From contig CAYOIZ010000013.1 of NCBI GenBank assembly GCA_964404165.1, positions 1 to 64,000 of the forward strand: DNA of 64,000 bases, written 5' to 3'. The stretch's first letter is position 1, and each line of letters starts with the position of its first letter. A program made the position numbers and the translations under genes. This stretch comes from DASYLJ01 sp964404165 (lineage in GTDB: Bacteria; Desulfobacterota; Binatia; DP-6). The notes beneath the pieces are model-generated. The model was not told the origin of the DNA, ran no database searches, and saw nothing but the letters and a program-made list of their open reading frames with translations. Shown here one piece after another: positions 17,410-30,129 of the stretch.

Positions 17410-18642
17410 CTACTCGGGCAGCGCCTGGCCCGAATCCGGGTCGATCATGAGCGCCGAGGTGTCGACGACCTCGAAGTCGCTGCCGTGCAACGTCGTCAGC
17501 GCGTGCAGATCCTCGTCGTCCCAGCGCCGGTCGGGGGCGCCGCTGATGTACCAGGGCGACCCGTTGTCGGCGAGCAGCATGCCGTACCGCTTCAGGCCGT
17601 TCAGGATGATCTGGTTGGTGGGCGAGAACCCGGAGACGTCGAACCCGGCCTTCAGGCGGACGCGGATGCCCATGGGCGGCCGCGCCGGGTCGGTCGAGCT
17701 GCTGGCGTAGTGCCGCGCCGGCCACACGTAGGCGCGCTGCGTGGCGTTGGTCGTGAAGCGGATGGCGTGGGTCACCTCGCCGGCGAGGATCTCGTCGTAG
17801 CGCAGCAGGCCGGCGAGGATCGGCAGACCGGCGGCGTCGGCCGACGTCCAGCCGTCGGGACGGAGCGCGTTCGAGTTCAGGTCGTAGACCGCGCCGCTGC
17901 CGGCGGTCCACGACGCGCCCTTGCGCTTCGTCTTCGCCGCGTACACCTCCCACAGCTGGCACGTCCCCTCCTGGACCAGGAGCACGTGCGCGTCGCCGCG
18001 TCCGACGCTGGGCTTCGAGCCGCCGCCCTCGACCGGCACCTGCGGCGGAATCGGATACGGCCCCGGCTCGCTCTCGTCGAAGTACTCGAACGTGATCGGC
18101 ACCGGCGGCTGCGTCGCCCCGATCACCACGTACGGGATGCCGAGGGTCTTGCCCTGGTAGGGCCCGGCGCCGAAATCGGGATGCAGCGGGGCGTCGAGCC
18201 CGATGGTGGCGATCCAGGTCGCCGACATCGCGTGCACCGGCATCGTCGAGACGTCGCGGTTCCAGATGTTGTCGGCGGGCAGCACCGGACACGGCAGCGG
18301 CTCGGACGACGGGAAGCAGCGCTTCACCCACACGCTGCACCCGGTGGGGCCGTCGTCGCGGAGATAGATGGTGCAGCCTGCCGGCAGCGCGGTCCGCTCG
18401 GGCGCGCCGACGGGGGCGAGCGCACAGCGACGCGCGCGACCGCTCTGCACGCACGTCGCGGTGCCGTCGAGCGGCGTGTCCTCCGCGCCATGGCGGACGC
18501 CCCAGCGTGGCGTGCCGGTGATGCCGATGGCGGTCACCTCGATGGTGCCGTCACGCGCCGGCGTGGCCTTGCACTTCGTCACCGCGCCCGCCGGGGACGC
18601 CAGCAGCGCGAGCAGGACGAGGACCGAGCCGGGAATCCGCAT
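17410..18642 (-). CDS. Secreted protein of a conserved but uncharacterised family
   Basis: 410 aa with signal peptide MRIPGSVLVLLALLASPAGA. A short Cys-containing N-terminal domain (about 25-105; CKATP, TCVQSGRARRC) is followed by a long globular domain containing DNIWNRDVSTMPVHAMSA, DESEPGPYPIPP, LRPDGWTSADAAGLPIL and MLLADNGSPWYISGAPDRRW. These are recurrent in secreted hypothetical proteins of soil bacteria as far as I recall; no enzymatic motif is evident. The internal ATG was preferred to a longer frame because of the signal peptide. Confidence 0.8.
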   Translation of the reverse strand: MRIPGSVLVLLALLASPAGAVTKCKATPARDGTIEVTAIGITGTPRWGVRHGAEDTPLDGTATCVQSGRARRCALAPVGAPERTALPAGCTIYLRDDGPTGCSVWVKRCFPSSEPLPCPVLPADNIWNRDVSTMPVHAMSATWIATIGLDAPLHPDFGAGPYQGKTLGIPYVVIGATQPPVPITFEYFDESEPGPYPIPPQVPVEGGGSKPSVGRGDAHVLLVQEGTCQLWEVYAAKTKRKGASWTAGSGAVYDLNSNALRPDGWTSADAAGLPILAGLLRYDEILAGEVTHAIRFTTNATQRAYVWPARHYASSSTDPARPPMGIRVRLKAGFDVSGFSPTNQIILNGLKRYGMLLADNGSPWYISGAPDRRWDDEDLHALTTLHGSDFEVVDTSALMIDPDSGQALPE

Positions 18643-18674
18643 GGAATCAGAGTCCCGTCCGAGGCCCCGGTATG

Positions 18675-19697
18675 TCAATCGACTCTGCAGTCGACCGTGG
18701 ATGATGCGATCACCCCCGCGCCCGACAGCAGCTCGCCCGTCACCTGCGGCGGTGTGCCGGTGATGAACGTCGGCGCGATCGCGACCGCGCCGGCGGCGAC
18801 GTCCTCGGGCTCGCTGTCGAAGTCGAACTCCACCTCGTCACCGACGGTGGCCCGCAGCGGCGACGTCGCCGTGGACGCCCCCGACGTCACGCGCGCGGTG
18901 TACGAGCCGGACGCGAGGTTGCGCCCATCGACGGAGACCTTCGAACGACCGGAGCGCGCGTCGCACGTCACCTCGATGCGTCCGGTGGTGGGACCGGCGC
19001 CGCCGCCGCTGAGGGCGCAGTCGGTGGGCAGACACACGCCGGAGCCGACGTTGATGCCACCCTCGGCCGCGCACTCGCTGGCGGTGCGATCCTCGCAGTG
19101 CGGCCCCGAGTCGTCCGGCGTGCAGCATCGGACGTCCGCGCCGCCCGGCGCGACCACGGCGCCGGCGCACGGGTTCGGCAGGCACGACCCGCCACCCAGG
19201 CTCACGCCGCCCTGCGCGGTGCACTCCGCGGCGGTGCGATCCTCGCACTCGGTGCCGGAATCGTCCGGCAGGCAGCAGCGGACGTCTTGCGGATCGATTC
19301 CCGTCATCGGCAGCGCGGCGCTCAGGACCAGCTTGCCGCGGCTCGAGACCACCGCGATCACCCGTCCGCGCGGATCGACACCGAGCAACGTGCTGTTCGG
19401 CGACGGCGTGGTGCGGAAGCGCACCTTGCCGGTGCCGCGTCGCGAGGTGGTGAACGAGCCGATGCGGACGCCGTCGACGGTGACGTCGTACGCCGTGTCG
19501 TCCGTCAGCTTGCGGGCCCGGACCCGAAGCGCCGCGCGCAACGTGGCGCCGTGCCCCCGGACCACGAGCTTCGCGTCGCCCCGCTCCTTGCTGCCACCGC
19601 CGCTGGCGAGGAGGGGCTGGCGGACGATGGTGGCGGCGTCGACCCCAGGGACGGCGATCGACAGGAGCGCGAGCAGGCACACGGTCATCTTGGTCAT
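18675..19697 (-). CDS. Secreted protein with two tandem Cys-rich modules
   Basis: 340 aa with signal peptide MTKMTVCLLALLSIAVPGVDA. A beta-rich domain follows, then two about 40-residue Cys modules in tandem: DVRCCLPDDSGTECEDRTAA and DVRCCTPDDSGPHCEDRTAS, each closing with CLPxxC. A C-terminal beta domain ends the protein. The paired Cys spacing suggests disulfides in an extracytoplasmic protein. I recognise no function. Confidence 0.8.
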   Translation of the reverse strand: MTKMTVCLLALLSIAVPGVDAATIVRQPLLASGGGSKERGDAKLVVRGHGATLRAALRVRARKLTDDTAYDVTVDGVRIGSFTTSRRGTGKVRFRTTPSPNSTLLGVDPRGRVIAVVSSRGKLVLSAALPMTGIDPQDVRCCLPDDSGTECEDRTAAECTAQGGVSLGGGSCLPNPCAGAVVAPGGADVRCCTPDDSGPHCEDRTASECAAEGGINVGSGVCLPTDCALSGGGAGPTTGRIEVTCDARSGRSKVSVDGRNLASGSYTARVTSGASTATSPLRATVGDEVEFDFDSEPEDVAAGAVAIAPTFITGTPPQVTGELLSGAGVIASSTVDCRVD

Positions 19698-19822
19698 GCC
19701 TGCAGCTTGGGCCGTCCGCGCCATCTGGCAATGACCAAAGATCGACGGGGCTCGTGATCGCCTGGCGCACCCGCGCATTGCGCATGGGGCTCGCGTCAAC
19801 ATACTTGGCGTCGGCCCCCCCG

Positions 19823-20389
19823 ATGAACACGATCCTGGTCTCCATGCTCGTCGTCGCCATTGCCGAGATCGGCGACAAGACGCAGCTGCTCGCCATCGTC
19901 CTGGCCACCCGCTTCAAACGGCCGCTGCCGATCGTTCTCGGCATCCTCGCGGCCACGCTCGCCAACCACGCGCTGGCGGCGACGGCGGGCGCGATGGTGT
20001 CGGACCTGCTCTCCGGGACGTGGTTCCGCTACGCCGTCGCCGTCTCGTTCATCGCGATGGGCCTCTGGGCGCTGGTCCCCGACACGCTCGACGAGAAGCC
20101 CGCCGGCGAGGGCGCGAGCGCGAACGTCTTCCTCAGCACGTTGGTGGCGTTCTTCCTGGTCGAGATCGGCGACAAGACGCAGATCGCCACGGCCGCCCTC
20201 GCCGCCCGCTTCCACCAGATCGCGCTCGTCACCGTCGGGACGACGCTCGGCATGATGCTGGCCAACGTGCCCGCCGTGTATCTCGGCGAGGCCGCGACCC
20301 GCGTCGTGCCGCTGCGCTGGGTGCGCATCGGCGCCGCGCTGATCTTCGTCGCGCTCGGGGTGTGGGGACTCGTCGACGCTATGGGGTGA
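19823..20389 (+). CDS. TMEM165/GDT1-family (UPF0016) cation exporter
   Basis: 188 aa, six predicted TM segments in two homologous halves, each with the family signature E-x-G-D-K-T (AEIGDKTQ and VEIGDKTQ) whose acidic residues bind Mn2+/Ca2+. Bacterial members export Mn2+. I saw no yybP-ykoY-like manganese riboswitch in the 125-bp upstream gap. The ATG at 19823 places the first TM at the N-terminus; longer in-frame starts add a non-homologous extension. It overlaps the convergent gene by 11 bp. Confidence 0.92.
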   Translation: MNTILVSMLVVAIAEIGDKTQLLAIVLATRFKRPLPIVLGILAATLANHALAATAGAMVSDLLSGTWFRYAVAVSFIAMGLWALVPDTLDEKPAGEGASANVFLSTLVAFFLVEIGDKTQIATAALAARFHQIALVTVGTTLGMMLANVPAVYLGEAATRVVPLRWVRIGAALIFVALGVWGLVDAMG

Positions 20390-21539
20390 CGGCGCCGCGG
20401 TCGCGCAGCGCCTTCGCCAGCGCGGTCCGGCAGGCGCGCGCGATCTTCCTGGTGCGCGCGACGGTGCTCGCCGCGCGCTTCCACGTCTTGCGCAGGGTGG
20501 CCGCGACGCGTGGATCGCTGGTGTCGTCGAGCGTGCGGCACGCCGTGGCGACGCGACGGGTGACGCCGGCCGGCGCCTGCACGCCGGCGCAGGCCGCATC
20601 GGCCGCGCGCGGCCAGTCGCAGGCGGCGCCGGTGCCGACGATGGCGGACTCGCCCGGCACGTCGTCGTCGGCCACGACGTCGACGAGCGCCTCGGTCACC
20701 GCCGCCGCGTTCTCGGCGGCGATCGCGTAGTAGGCGAAGAACTGGCCGGGGAACGGGCCGAGGTCGAGCGGGTCGCCGTTGCCGTCGGAGACGCCGCGCA
20801 CGCCGATGAACGGCACGCCCGCCTCGGCCGCGACGCGCGCCACCGCCGCCGTCTCCATGTCGACGGCGTCGGGGTAGACCTCCGCCGCGCCCGTCGCCGC
20901 GGCCGCCGGCTGGATGGCCTCGTCGCAGCCGAGCACCGCGCCGGCGCCGGGGACGCACGCGAACGGGTCGTCGCCGTACGGGTCGCTGCTCTCGCCGCGC
21001 CCGCCGACGACGATGCGCGGCGTCCGGCCGAGGCAGACCTCCGGCCCCGGCGGATCGGGCGGCACCGGCGTGCAGCTCGCCAGCTCGACGGGTGGCACGC
21101 GCAGCGTGCGCATCGCGGCCAGCAGGGTCGGATCGACCGCGACCACCGTCGTACCGTCGGTCCACTCGTCCGGCACCACCACGTCGGCGATGTCGAAGCG
21201 GCTCCCGGCCACGCCCGAGAACACGATCGCCGACAGCTCGAAGCGCGCCAGCGCGGCACGGGTCGCCGCCGCCGCGTTCAGGAGCCCGATACCGCCGCGC
21301 ACGACCACGACGGGCGCCCCGGCGAGCCGTCCGACATAGAAGATGCGCTCGTCGACGGTGATCGTCTCGACCACCTCCGTGCGCGCGAGCACGGGCGCGG
21401 TCTCACCCGGGAACGCGGTGACGACGAGGACGTACGGCGGCGCGGCGCATGGCCCGGCCAGCTCCGCGCACATCGGATCGGCGGCGACGGCCGCAGTGGC
21501 GCCGAGGAGGACGGCGGCGGCGATCATCCCGGGACGCAT
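20379..21539 (-). CDS. Secreted nucleoside-phosphorylase-like (PNP/UDP superfamily) protein
   Basis: 386 aa with signal peptide MRPGMIAAAVLLGATAAVAA; AGAGGA lies just before the ATG. The body matches the purine nucleoside phosphorylase / MTA-SAH nucleosidase superfamily: VFSGVAGS, VDMETAAVARVAAEAGVPFIGVRGVSD (the nucleoside/ribose-binding stretch with a conserved ME) and a C-terminal Asp in VSDGNGD. Export is unusual for bacterial enzymes of this class but known in plant vegetative-storage and some bacterial secreted relatives. The C-terminal 60 residues are basic and Cys-containing. Activity is unproven. Confidence 0.82.
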   Translation of the reverse strand: MRPGMIAAAVLLGATAAVAADPMCAELAGPCAAPPYVLVVTAFPGETAPVLARTEVVETITVDERIFYVGRLAGAPVVVVRGGIGLLNAAAATRAALARFELSAIVFSGVAGSRFDIADVVVPDEWTDGTTVVAVDPTLLAAMRTLRVPPVELASCTPVPPDPPGPEVCLGRTPRIVVGGRGESSDPYGDDPFACVPGAGAVLGCDEAIQPAAAATGAAEVYPDAVDMETAAVARVAAEAGVPFIGVRGVSDGNGDPLDLGPFPGQFFAYYAIAAENAAAVTEALVDVVADDDVPGESAIVGTGAACDWPRAADAACAGVQAPAGVTRRVATACRTLDDTSDPRVAATLRKTWKRAASTVARTRKIARACRTALAKALRDRGAVTP

Positions 21540-21599
21540 GGCTTCCTCTCGCACGAGTCGCCGATTCGAATCCACACGCGCCGCGGCCAGGAAAGCGGC

Positions 21600-21605
21600 T
21601 ATGAT
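21600..21605 (+). promoter_or_regulatory. -10 hexamer of a probable leaderless promoter
   Basis: TATGAT ends 6 bp before the GTG at 21612, with no SD between. Transcription would begin at the start codon. Confidence 0.45.
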
Positions 21606-21611
21606 GACGCC

Positions 21612-22505
21612 GTGAACGCGGGCCACGCCTACGTCGAGACGATCGGCCCGCGCGACGCCGGGTCCACCGTCCTGCACCACCTCGCCGCCCGCCATCGCCA
21701 CTCGACCGCCGCCGTCTGGGCCGAGCGCATCGAGGCCGGTCAGGTGCTGGTCGACGGTCGCGTCCCGGCGGCCGTGACCCGGCTGCGTGCCGGCCAGCGG
21801 CTGGTGTGGCATCGCCCCCCCTGGCACGAGCCCCCCGTGCCGCTGGGCTTCGCCGTGCTCGCCATGGACGACGACGTCCTCGCGGTGGCGAAGCCCGCCG
21901 GGCTTCCCACCGCGCCGGCGGGAGGCTTCCTCGCCCACACGCTGCTGCGCTGCGTGCGCGACCGCCATCCGGAGGCCACGCCGATGCATCGCCTCGGACG
22001 CGGCACGTCGGGCGTCGTCCTGTTCGCCCGCACCGAGCGCGCCCGGCGCGCACTGGCCTTGGCATGGCGGGCGGGGCTGGTCGAACGTCTGTACCGCGCG
22101 TCGATCACGGGTCGCCCGCGGGCCGCGGACTTCACCGTCGAGACGCCGATCGGCCCGGTGCCGCATCCGGTCCTGGGCACGGTCCACGGCGCCAGCGCGG
22201 GTGGCCGGCCGGCGCGCACCGACGTCCGCGTCCTCGACGCCACGGGCACCGACACGCTCGTCGAGGTGACGATCGCCACCGGCCGTCCCCACCAGATCCG
22301 TATCCACCTCGCCGCCGCCGGCCATCCCCTGGTGGGCGACCCGCTCTACGGCGACGGGGGCCTGCCGCGGCCGGGGATCGGCGCCCTACCCGGCGACGGC
22401 GGCTATCATCTCCACGCCGTCCGGCTCGCCTTTCCCCACCCGGGCTCGGGTGCCCGGACCGTCGTCGAATGCGCGCCGCCCCCGATCCTGCGGCGGCACT
22501 GGTAG
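21612..22505 (+). CDS. RluA-family RNA pseudouridine synthase lacking the canonical Asp
   Basis: 297 aa. An S4-like N-terminal segment (about 18-65) precedes the RluA catalytic domain with LAVAKPAGLP (motif I), HRLGRGTSG (motif II, residues 126-134), LVEVTIATGRPHQIRIHLA (motif III) and GDPLYG. In RluA/RluC/RluD motif II is HRLDxxTSG with Asp as the nucleophile; here residue 129 is Gly. Similar HRLGRGTSG variants exist as I recall, so this may be a distinct subfamily rather than a damaged gene. The GTG start is supported by the TATGAT box 6 bp upstream. Confidence 0.88.
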   Translation: MNAGHAYVETIGPRDAGSTVLHHLAARHRHSTAAVWAERIEAGQVLVDGRVPAAVTRLRAGQRLVWHRPPWHEPPVPLGFAVLAMDDDVLAVAKPAGLPTAPAGGFLAHTLLRCVRDRHPEATPMHRLGRGTSGVVLFARTERARRALALAWRAGLVERLYRASITGRPRAADFTVETPIGPVPHPVLGTVHGASAGGRPARTDVRVLDATGTDTLVEVTIATGRPHQIRIHLAAAGHPLVGDPLYGDGGLPRPGIGALPGDGGYHLHAVRLAFPHPGSGARTVVECAPPPILRRHW

Positions 22506-22559
22506 GACCCGCGACGAGGGGACTCGCGCTCTCCGCTGGGGGACGATATCTCGCCATGC

Positions 22560-23426
22560 ATGCCCCGCGCGTGCACCGACGCCGTCGAGCTGGAGTACGA
22601 GCTCAGCGGGCCAGCCGACGGCCGGCCCCTGCTCCTGATCCACGGGCTCGGGATGCAGATGGCCCACTGGGAGGACGCGTTCGTCGCCGCCCTCGTCGAC
22701 CGCGGCCATCGCGTCGTACGCTTCGACAACCGCGACATCGGGCTGTCGTCGTGGCTCGACCACCTCGGCCCCGCCGACATCGCCAGCGCCATGACGGGCG
22801 TCGCGCCGTACACGCTGTCGCACATGGCGACCGACACCGCCGAGCTGCTCGACGCCATCGGCTGGCGCTCGGCGCACGTCGTCGGCGCCTCGATGGGGGG
22901 CATGATCGCGCAGACGCTCGCCATCGCGCATCCCGCCCGCGTGCGCTCGCTGGTGTCGATCATGTCGTCGAGCGGTGCGCCCGGCCTCCCGCCGCCCACG
23001 CCCGAGGCGATGGCCGTCCTGATGACCCCACCCCCGGCCGACCGCGACGGCGCCATCGCCGCGGCCGTCCGTGCCTTCCAGGTGATCGGCAGCCCCGGCT
23101 TCCCGACCGACGAGACCACCTTGCGCGCGATGGCGACGCGCGCCTTCGATCGCGCCTTCCATCCCGCCGGCGTCGGACGGCAGTTCGCCGCCGTCCTCGC
23201 CTCGGGCAGCCGCCGCGACCTGCTGTCGGACGTGCGGGCGCCCGCGCTCGTCATCCACGGCCGCGAGGACCCGCTCGTCCCGCTCGGATGCGGCGAGGAC
23301 ACGGCGGCGGCCATTCCCGGCGCCGAGCTGCTCGTCGTCGACGGCATGGGCCACGACCTGCCGGCGGCGGTCTGGCCGCGCCTGATCGACGCCATCACGA
23401 GCCACACGGCGCGCGCCGACGGCTGA
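22560..23426 (+). CDS. Alpha/beta hydrolase
   Basis: 288 aa. LIHGLGMQMAHW gives the oxyanion region, GASMGG holds the nucleophilic Ser, and HGREDPLVP and GMGHDLP carry the acid and His of the triad. It resembles the cytoplasmic esterase/lactonase (EstA, ClcD-like, DhmA) branch; no signal peptide. TATCTC ends 7 bp before the ATG. It lies 11 bp before the sensor kinase and may be co-transcribed with it. Confidence 0.9.
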   Translation: MPRACTDAVELEYELSGPADGRPLLLIHGLGMQMAHWEDAFVAALVDRGHRVVRFDNRDIGLSSWLDHLGPADIASAMTGVAPYTLSHMATDTAELLDAIGWRSAHVVGASMGGMIAQTLAIAHPARVRSLVSIMSSSGAPGLPPPTPEAMAVLMTPPPADRDGAIAAAVRAFQVIGSPGFPTDETTLRAMATRAFDRAFHPAGVGRQFAAVLASGSRRDLLSDVRAPALVIHGREDPLVPLGCGEDTAAAIPGAELLVVDGMGHDLPAAVWPRLIDAITSHTARADG

Positions 23427-23437
23427 CGACCCGCCCC

Positions 23438-25951
<2,514 letters not shown>

Positions 25952-25991
25952 CCCTTCGCGCGGCACCATCCGTGTGCTATCGCCGCGACGG

Positions 25992-26630
25992 ATGCGCTTC
26001 GTCCGTCGCCTCGCCGTCGTCGTGCTGGTCGCCGCGACGGCGCTGCCCGCAGGCGCGGTGCTGTGCCGGAAGAAGAACGGCGCCGTGTTCGAGCGCGACG
26101 CGTGCAAGCGCAAGGAGACCCCGCTCGACCCGGCGACGATCGGCGCCGTCGGTGCGCCCGGCGAGGCCGGCACGGCCGGGACGACGCAGCCGCGCCTTCG
26201 CATCGTCGACGGGATGGGCCGCCAGCTCCCGGGCGCGATCAGCGCGTCCGGCGAGCTCGTGCTGACCACCGCCGATCGCGTCGCGGGATTGCAGGTCGGC
26301 AGGGACGGCGTGATCAACGACACGTTCGTCTACGAGTCGATCGACTGCAGCGGACAGACCCTGCTGCGGGTGAGCGTCGGCGAGCTCTACGACGGCGCCG
26401 CCGTCGTCGGCGGCAGCCTGCTCTACGGCGGCGGTCCGACCACGACGGTGAACGTGCAGTCGCGGCGCTTCGCGAGCGAGGCCTCCGCCTGCACGGGTCT
26501 CGGCTTCGCGTACGATCCGGTCTCGGGCACGTGCTGCGAGCAGCTGAGTCCCTTCGACGTCCCCACGGCCGTCGCGACGCCGCTGCCGTTCGACTTCGTA
26601 CCGCCCTTCACCGTGACACTCGAGGAGTGA
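25992..26630 (+). CDS. Secreted Cys-paired protein with short collagen-like tract (paralogue 1 of 3)
   Basis: 212 aa with signal peptide MRFVRRLAVVVLVAATALPAGA. Mature start LCRKKNGAVFERDACKRKE (two Cys flanking Lys-rich residues) leads into a short G-x-x run (GAVGAPGEAGTAG), then a beta-rich domain with Cys pairs and a CC near the end. It is homologous along its length to the next two genes. Start set by the signal peptide; TATCGC lies 8 bp upstream. Function unknown; the lead resembles collagen-like surface proteins. Confidence 0.8.
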   Translation: MRFVRRLAVVVLVAATALPAGAVLCRKKNGAVFERDACKRKETPLDPATIGAVGAPGEAGTAGTTQPRLRIVDGMGRQLPGAISASGELVLTTADRVAGLQVGRDGVINDTFVYESIDCSGQTLLRVSVGELYDGAAVVGGSLLYGGGPTTTVNVQSRRFASEASACTGLGFAYDPVSGTCCEQLSPFDVPTAVATPLPFDFVPPFTVTLEE

Positions 26631-27265
26631 TGCGTTCCCTCACGGCAGCGGTGCTCGCCGGCGTCCTCGCCCTGCTCCCCGCGACCGGGCATGCCCTCCT
26701 GTGCACCAACAAGAAGGGCGCGGTGTCCGAGCGGACGGCCTGCAAGCGCAAGGAAGCCATCCTCGACCTGACGGCTGCCGGCGCCACCGGCCCGAAGGGC
26801 GATGCGGGGAGCGACGGCGCATCGCTGCCCCGACTGCGGGCCTTCGACGCCACCGGACGCGCGATCGGATACGTCAACGGCATCGGCTTCGTCGTCGTCG
26901 TCCAGGACGGACGCGCGATAGAGATCCCCGCCGGCGACAGCGGCTTCCAGCCGTTCGGCTACCTCTTCTTCGCCGAGCCCGCCTGCACGGGCGCGAGCTT
27001 CGTCGGCTCGTTCGGCCTCCTGATCACGAGCGCCTCGGTGCACGACGGGACGGCGTACTACGCCGGGGAGCCCATCGCCGACCATGCGTATCAATCGGTG
27101 CGGGAACCCACGCTCGCCCCGCCTTTCGGCTGCATGTCGGGGAGCTACGACGTCGCCACCGGTCTCTGCTGCTCGGCGAGCGTCGGGACGACGCGGTCCG
27201 GCCCCGCCACGCCGCTCGAGCTCGGCGGATTCGCGGCACCCTTCCACGTCGAGGTGGAGCGATGA
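26630..27265 (+). CDS. Secreted Cys-paired protein with short collagen-like tract (paralogue 2 of 3)
   Basis: 211 aa; the start overlaps the previous stop (TGATG). Signal peptide to ATGHA, then LCTNKKGAVSERTACKRKE, a GATGPKGDAGSDG collagen-like run and a beta-rich domain ending in a CC-containing segment. Same architecture as its neighbours, so a tandem duplication. No enzymatic motif seen. Confidence 0.8.
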   Translation: MRSLTAAVLAGVLALLPATGHALLCTNKKGAVSERTACKRKEAILDLTAAGATGPKGDAGSDGASLPRLRAFDATGRAIGYVNGIGFVVVVQDGRAIEIPAGDSGFQPFGYLFFAEPACTGASFVGSFGLLITSASVHDGTAYYAGEPIADHAYQSVREPTLAPPFGCMSGSYDVATGLCCSASVGTTRSGPATPLELGGFAAPFHVEVER

Positions 27266-27885
27266 GGGCGGCCTGGGTGCTCGCCGTCACCGCGAGCCTG
27301 CTCGCGATGCCGGTGCACGCCGGCGTCCTGTGTCGCGGCAAGCAGCAGCGCGTGTTCGCTCGCGTCGCCTGCAAGGCGTCGGAACGGGTCGTCGAGCTCC
27401 CGAAGGGGGCCACCGGGCCGAGCGGAGCGCCCGGTGCCATCCCGGTGCGGGTCGTCGATGCGACGGGCACCCAGGTGGGTCTCTTCGCCGAGCCCGGCCG
27501 CGCCGATTCGAGCACCGTCGTGGTCTTCGAGGCCGGCCCGCGCCTGTTCCGGCTGGTCGTCTCCGAGGCGGGCTTCGGCGGCGGGCAACTCTACCACCTC
27601 ACCTCGGACTGCTCCGACCCGCCGCTGGTCTTCGCCAACTACGTGTCGTTCGTCCGCAACGCGGTCGTCCTCGGCGGCACGGCCTATTTCGCCGACGACC
27701 CGATCACGCAGCTGTCGGCGATGGGACTGCAGACGGCCCCCGGTCCGATGGGCTGCGGGGCGGACCCGACGCTCGCCAACGGCAACTGCTGTCATGCCGG
27801 GAACTTCAGTCCGTCACTGTTCGGGCCGGCCACGGCGGCGCTCTCGACGACCCAGTTCGTCCCGCCCTTCCGCCTGGAGCCCTGA
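27262..27885 (+). CDS. Secreted Cys-paired protein with short collagen-like tract (paralogue 3 of 3)
   Basis: 207 aa; ATGA overlap with the previous gene. Signal peptide MRAAWVLAVTASLLAMPVHA, then VLCRGKQQRVFARVACKASE, GATGPSGAPGA, and the same beta domain with a late CC. The most diverged of the three. All three end in a FVPPF/FAAPF-like motif near the C-terminus, which supports common ancestry and a shared fold. Confidence 0.8.
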   Translation: MRAAWVLAVTASLLAMPVHAGVLCRGKQQRVFARVACKASERVVELPKGATGPSGAPGAIPVRVVDATGTQVGLFAEPGRADSSTVVVFEAGPRLFRLVVSEAGFGGGQLYHLTSDCSDPPLVFANYVSFVRNAVVLGGTAYFADDPITQLSAMGLQTAPGPMGCGADPTLANGNCCHAGNFSPSLFGPATAALSTTQFVPPFRLEP

Positions 27886-27907
27886 CCCCCTTCCCGCCCG
27901 CAAAAAT

Positions 27908-27936
27908 TTGTCAAGGGGGGCTGCCATTATTCCGAT
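27908..27936 (+). promoter_or_regulatory. Candidate promoter of the EF-G gene
   Basis: TTGTCA (27908-27913), 17 bp, TCCGAT (27931-27936), in a locally AT-rich patch that stands out from the GC-rich surroundings. The predicted start near 27943 leaves a short leader with GGGGAG 4 nt before the ATG. The -10 match is modest. Confidence 0.4.
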
Positions 27937-27959
27937 AGTCGTGTAACCTGGGGAGTTCT

Positions 27960-30092
<2,133 letters not shown>

Positions 30093-30104
30093 TCGGACGA
30101 CGGC

Positions 30105-30129
30105 GGCGGCGCGGCGTCACCGCGCCGCC
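30105..30129. terminator. Hairpin between convergent genes, possible bidirectional terminator
   Basis: Arms GGCGGCGCGG (30105-30114) and CCGCGCCGCC (30120-30129) are a perfect 10-bp inverted repeat around a 5-nt loop, just past the EF-G stop. The loop and right arm hold the stop and last codons of the convergent membrane-protein gene. No T tract, so factor independence is uncertain. Confidence 0.5.

Noticed and set aside
19698..19822. yybP-ykoY manganese riboswitch before the GDT1 gene
   Set aside because: No matching stem-loop core sequences were visible in the 125-bp gap.
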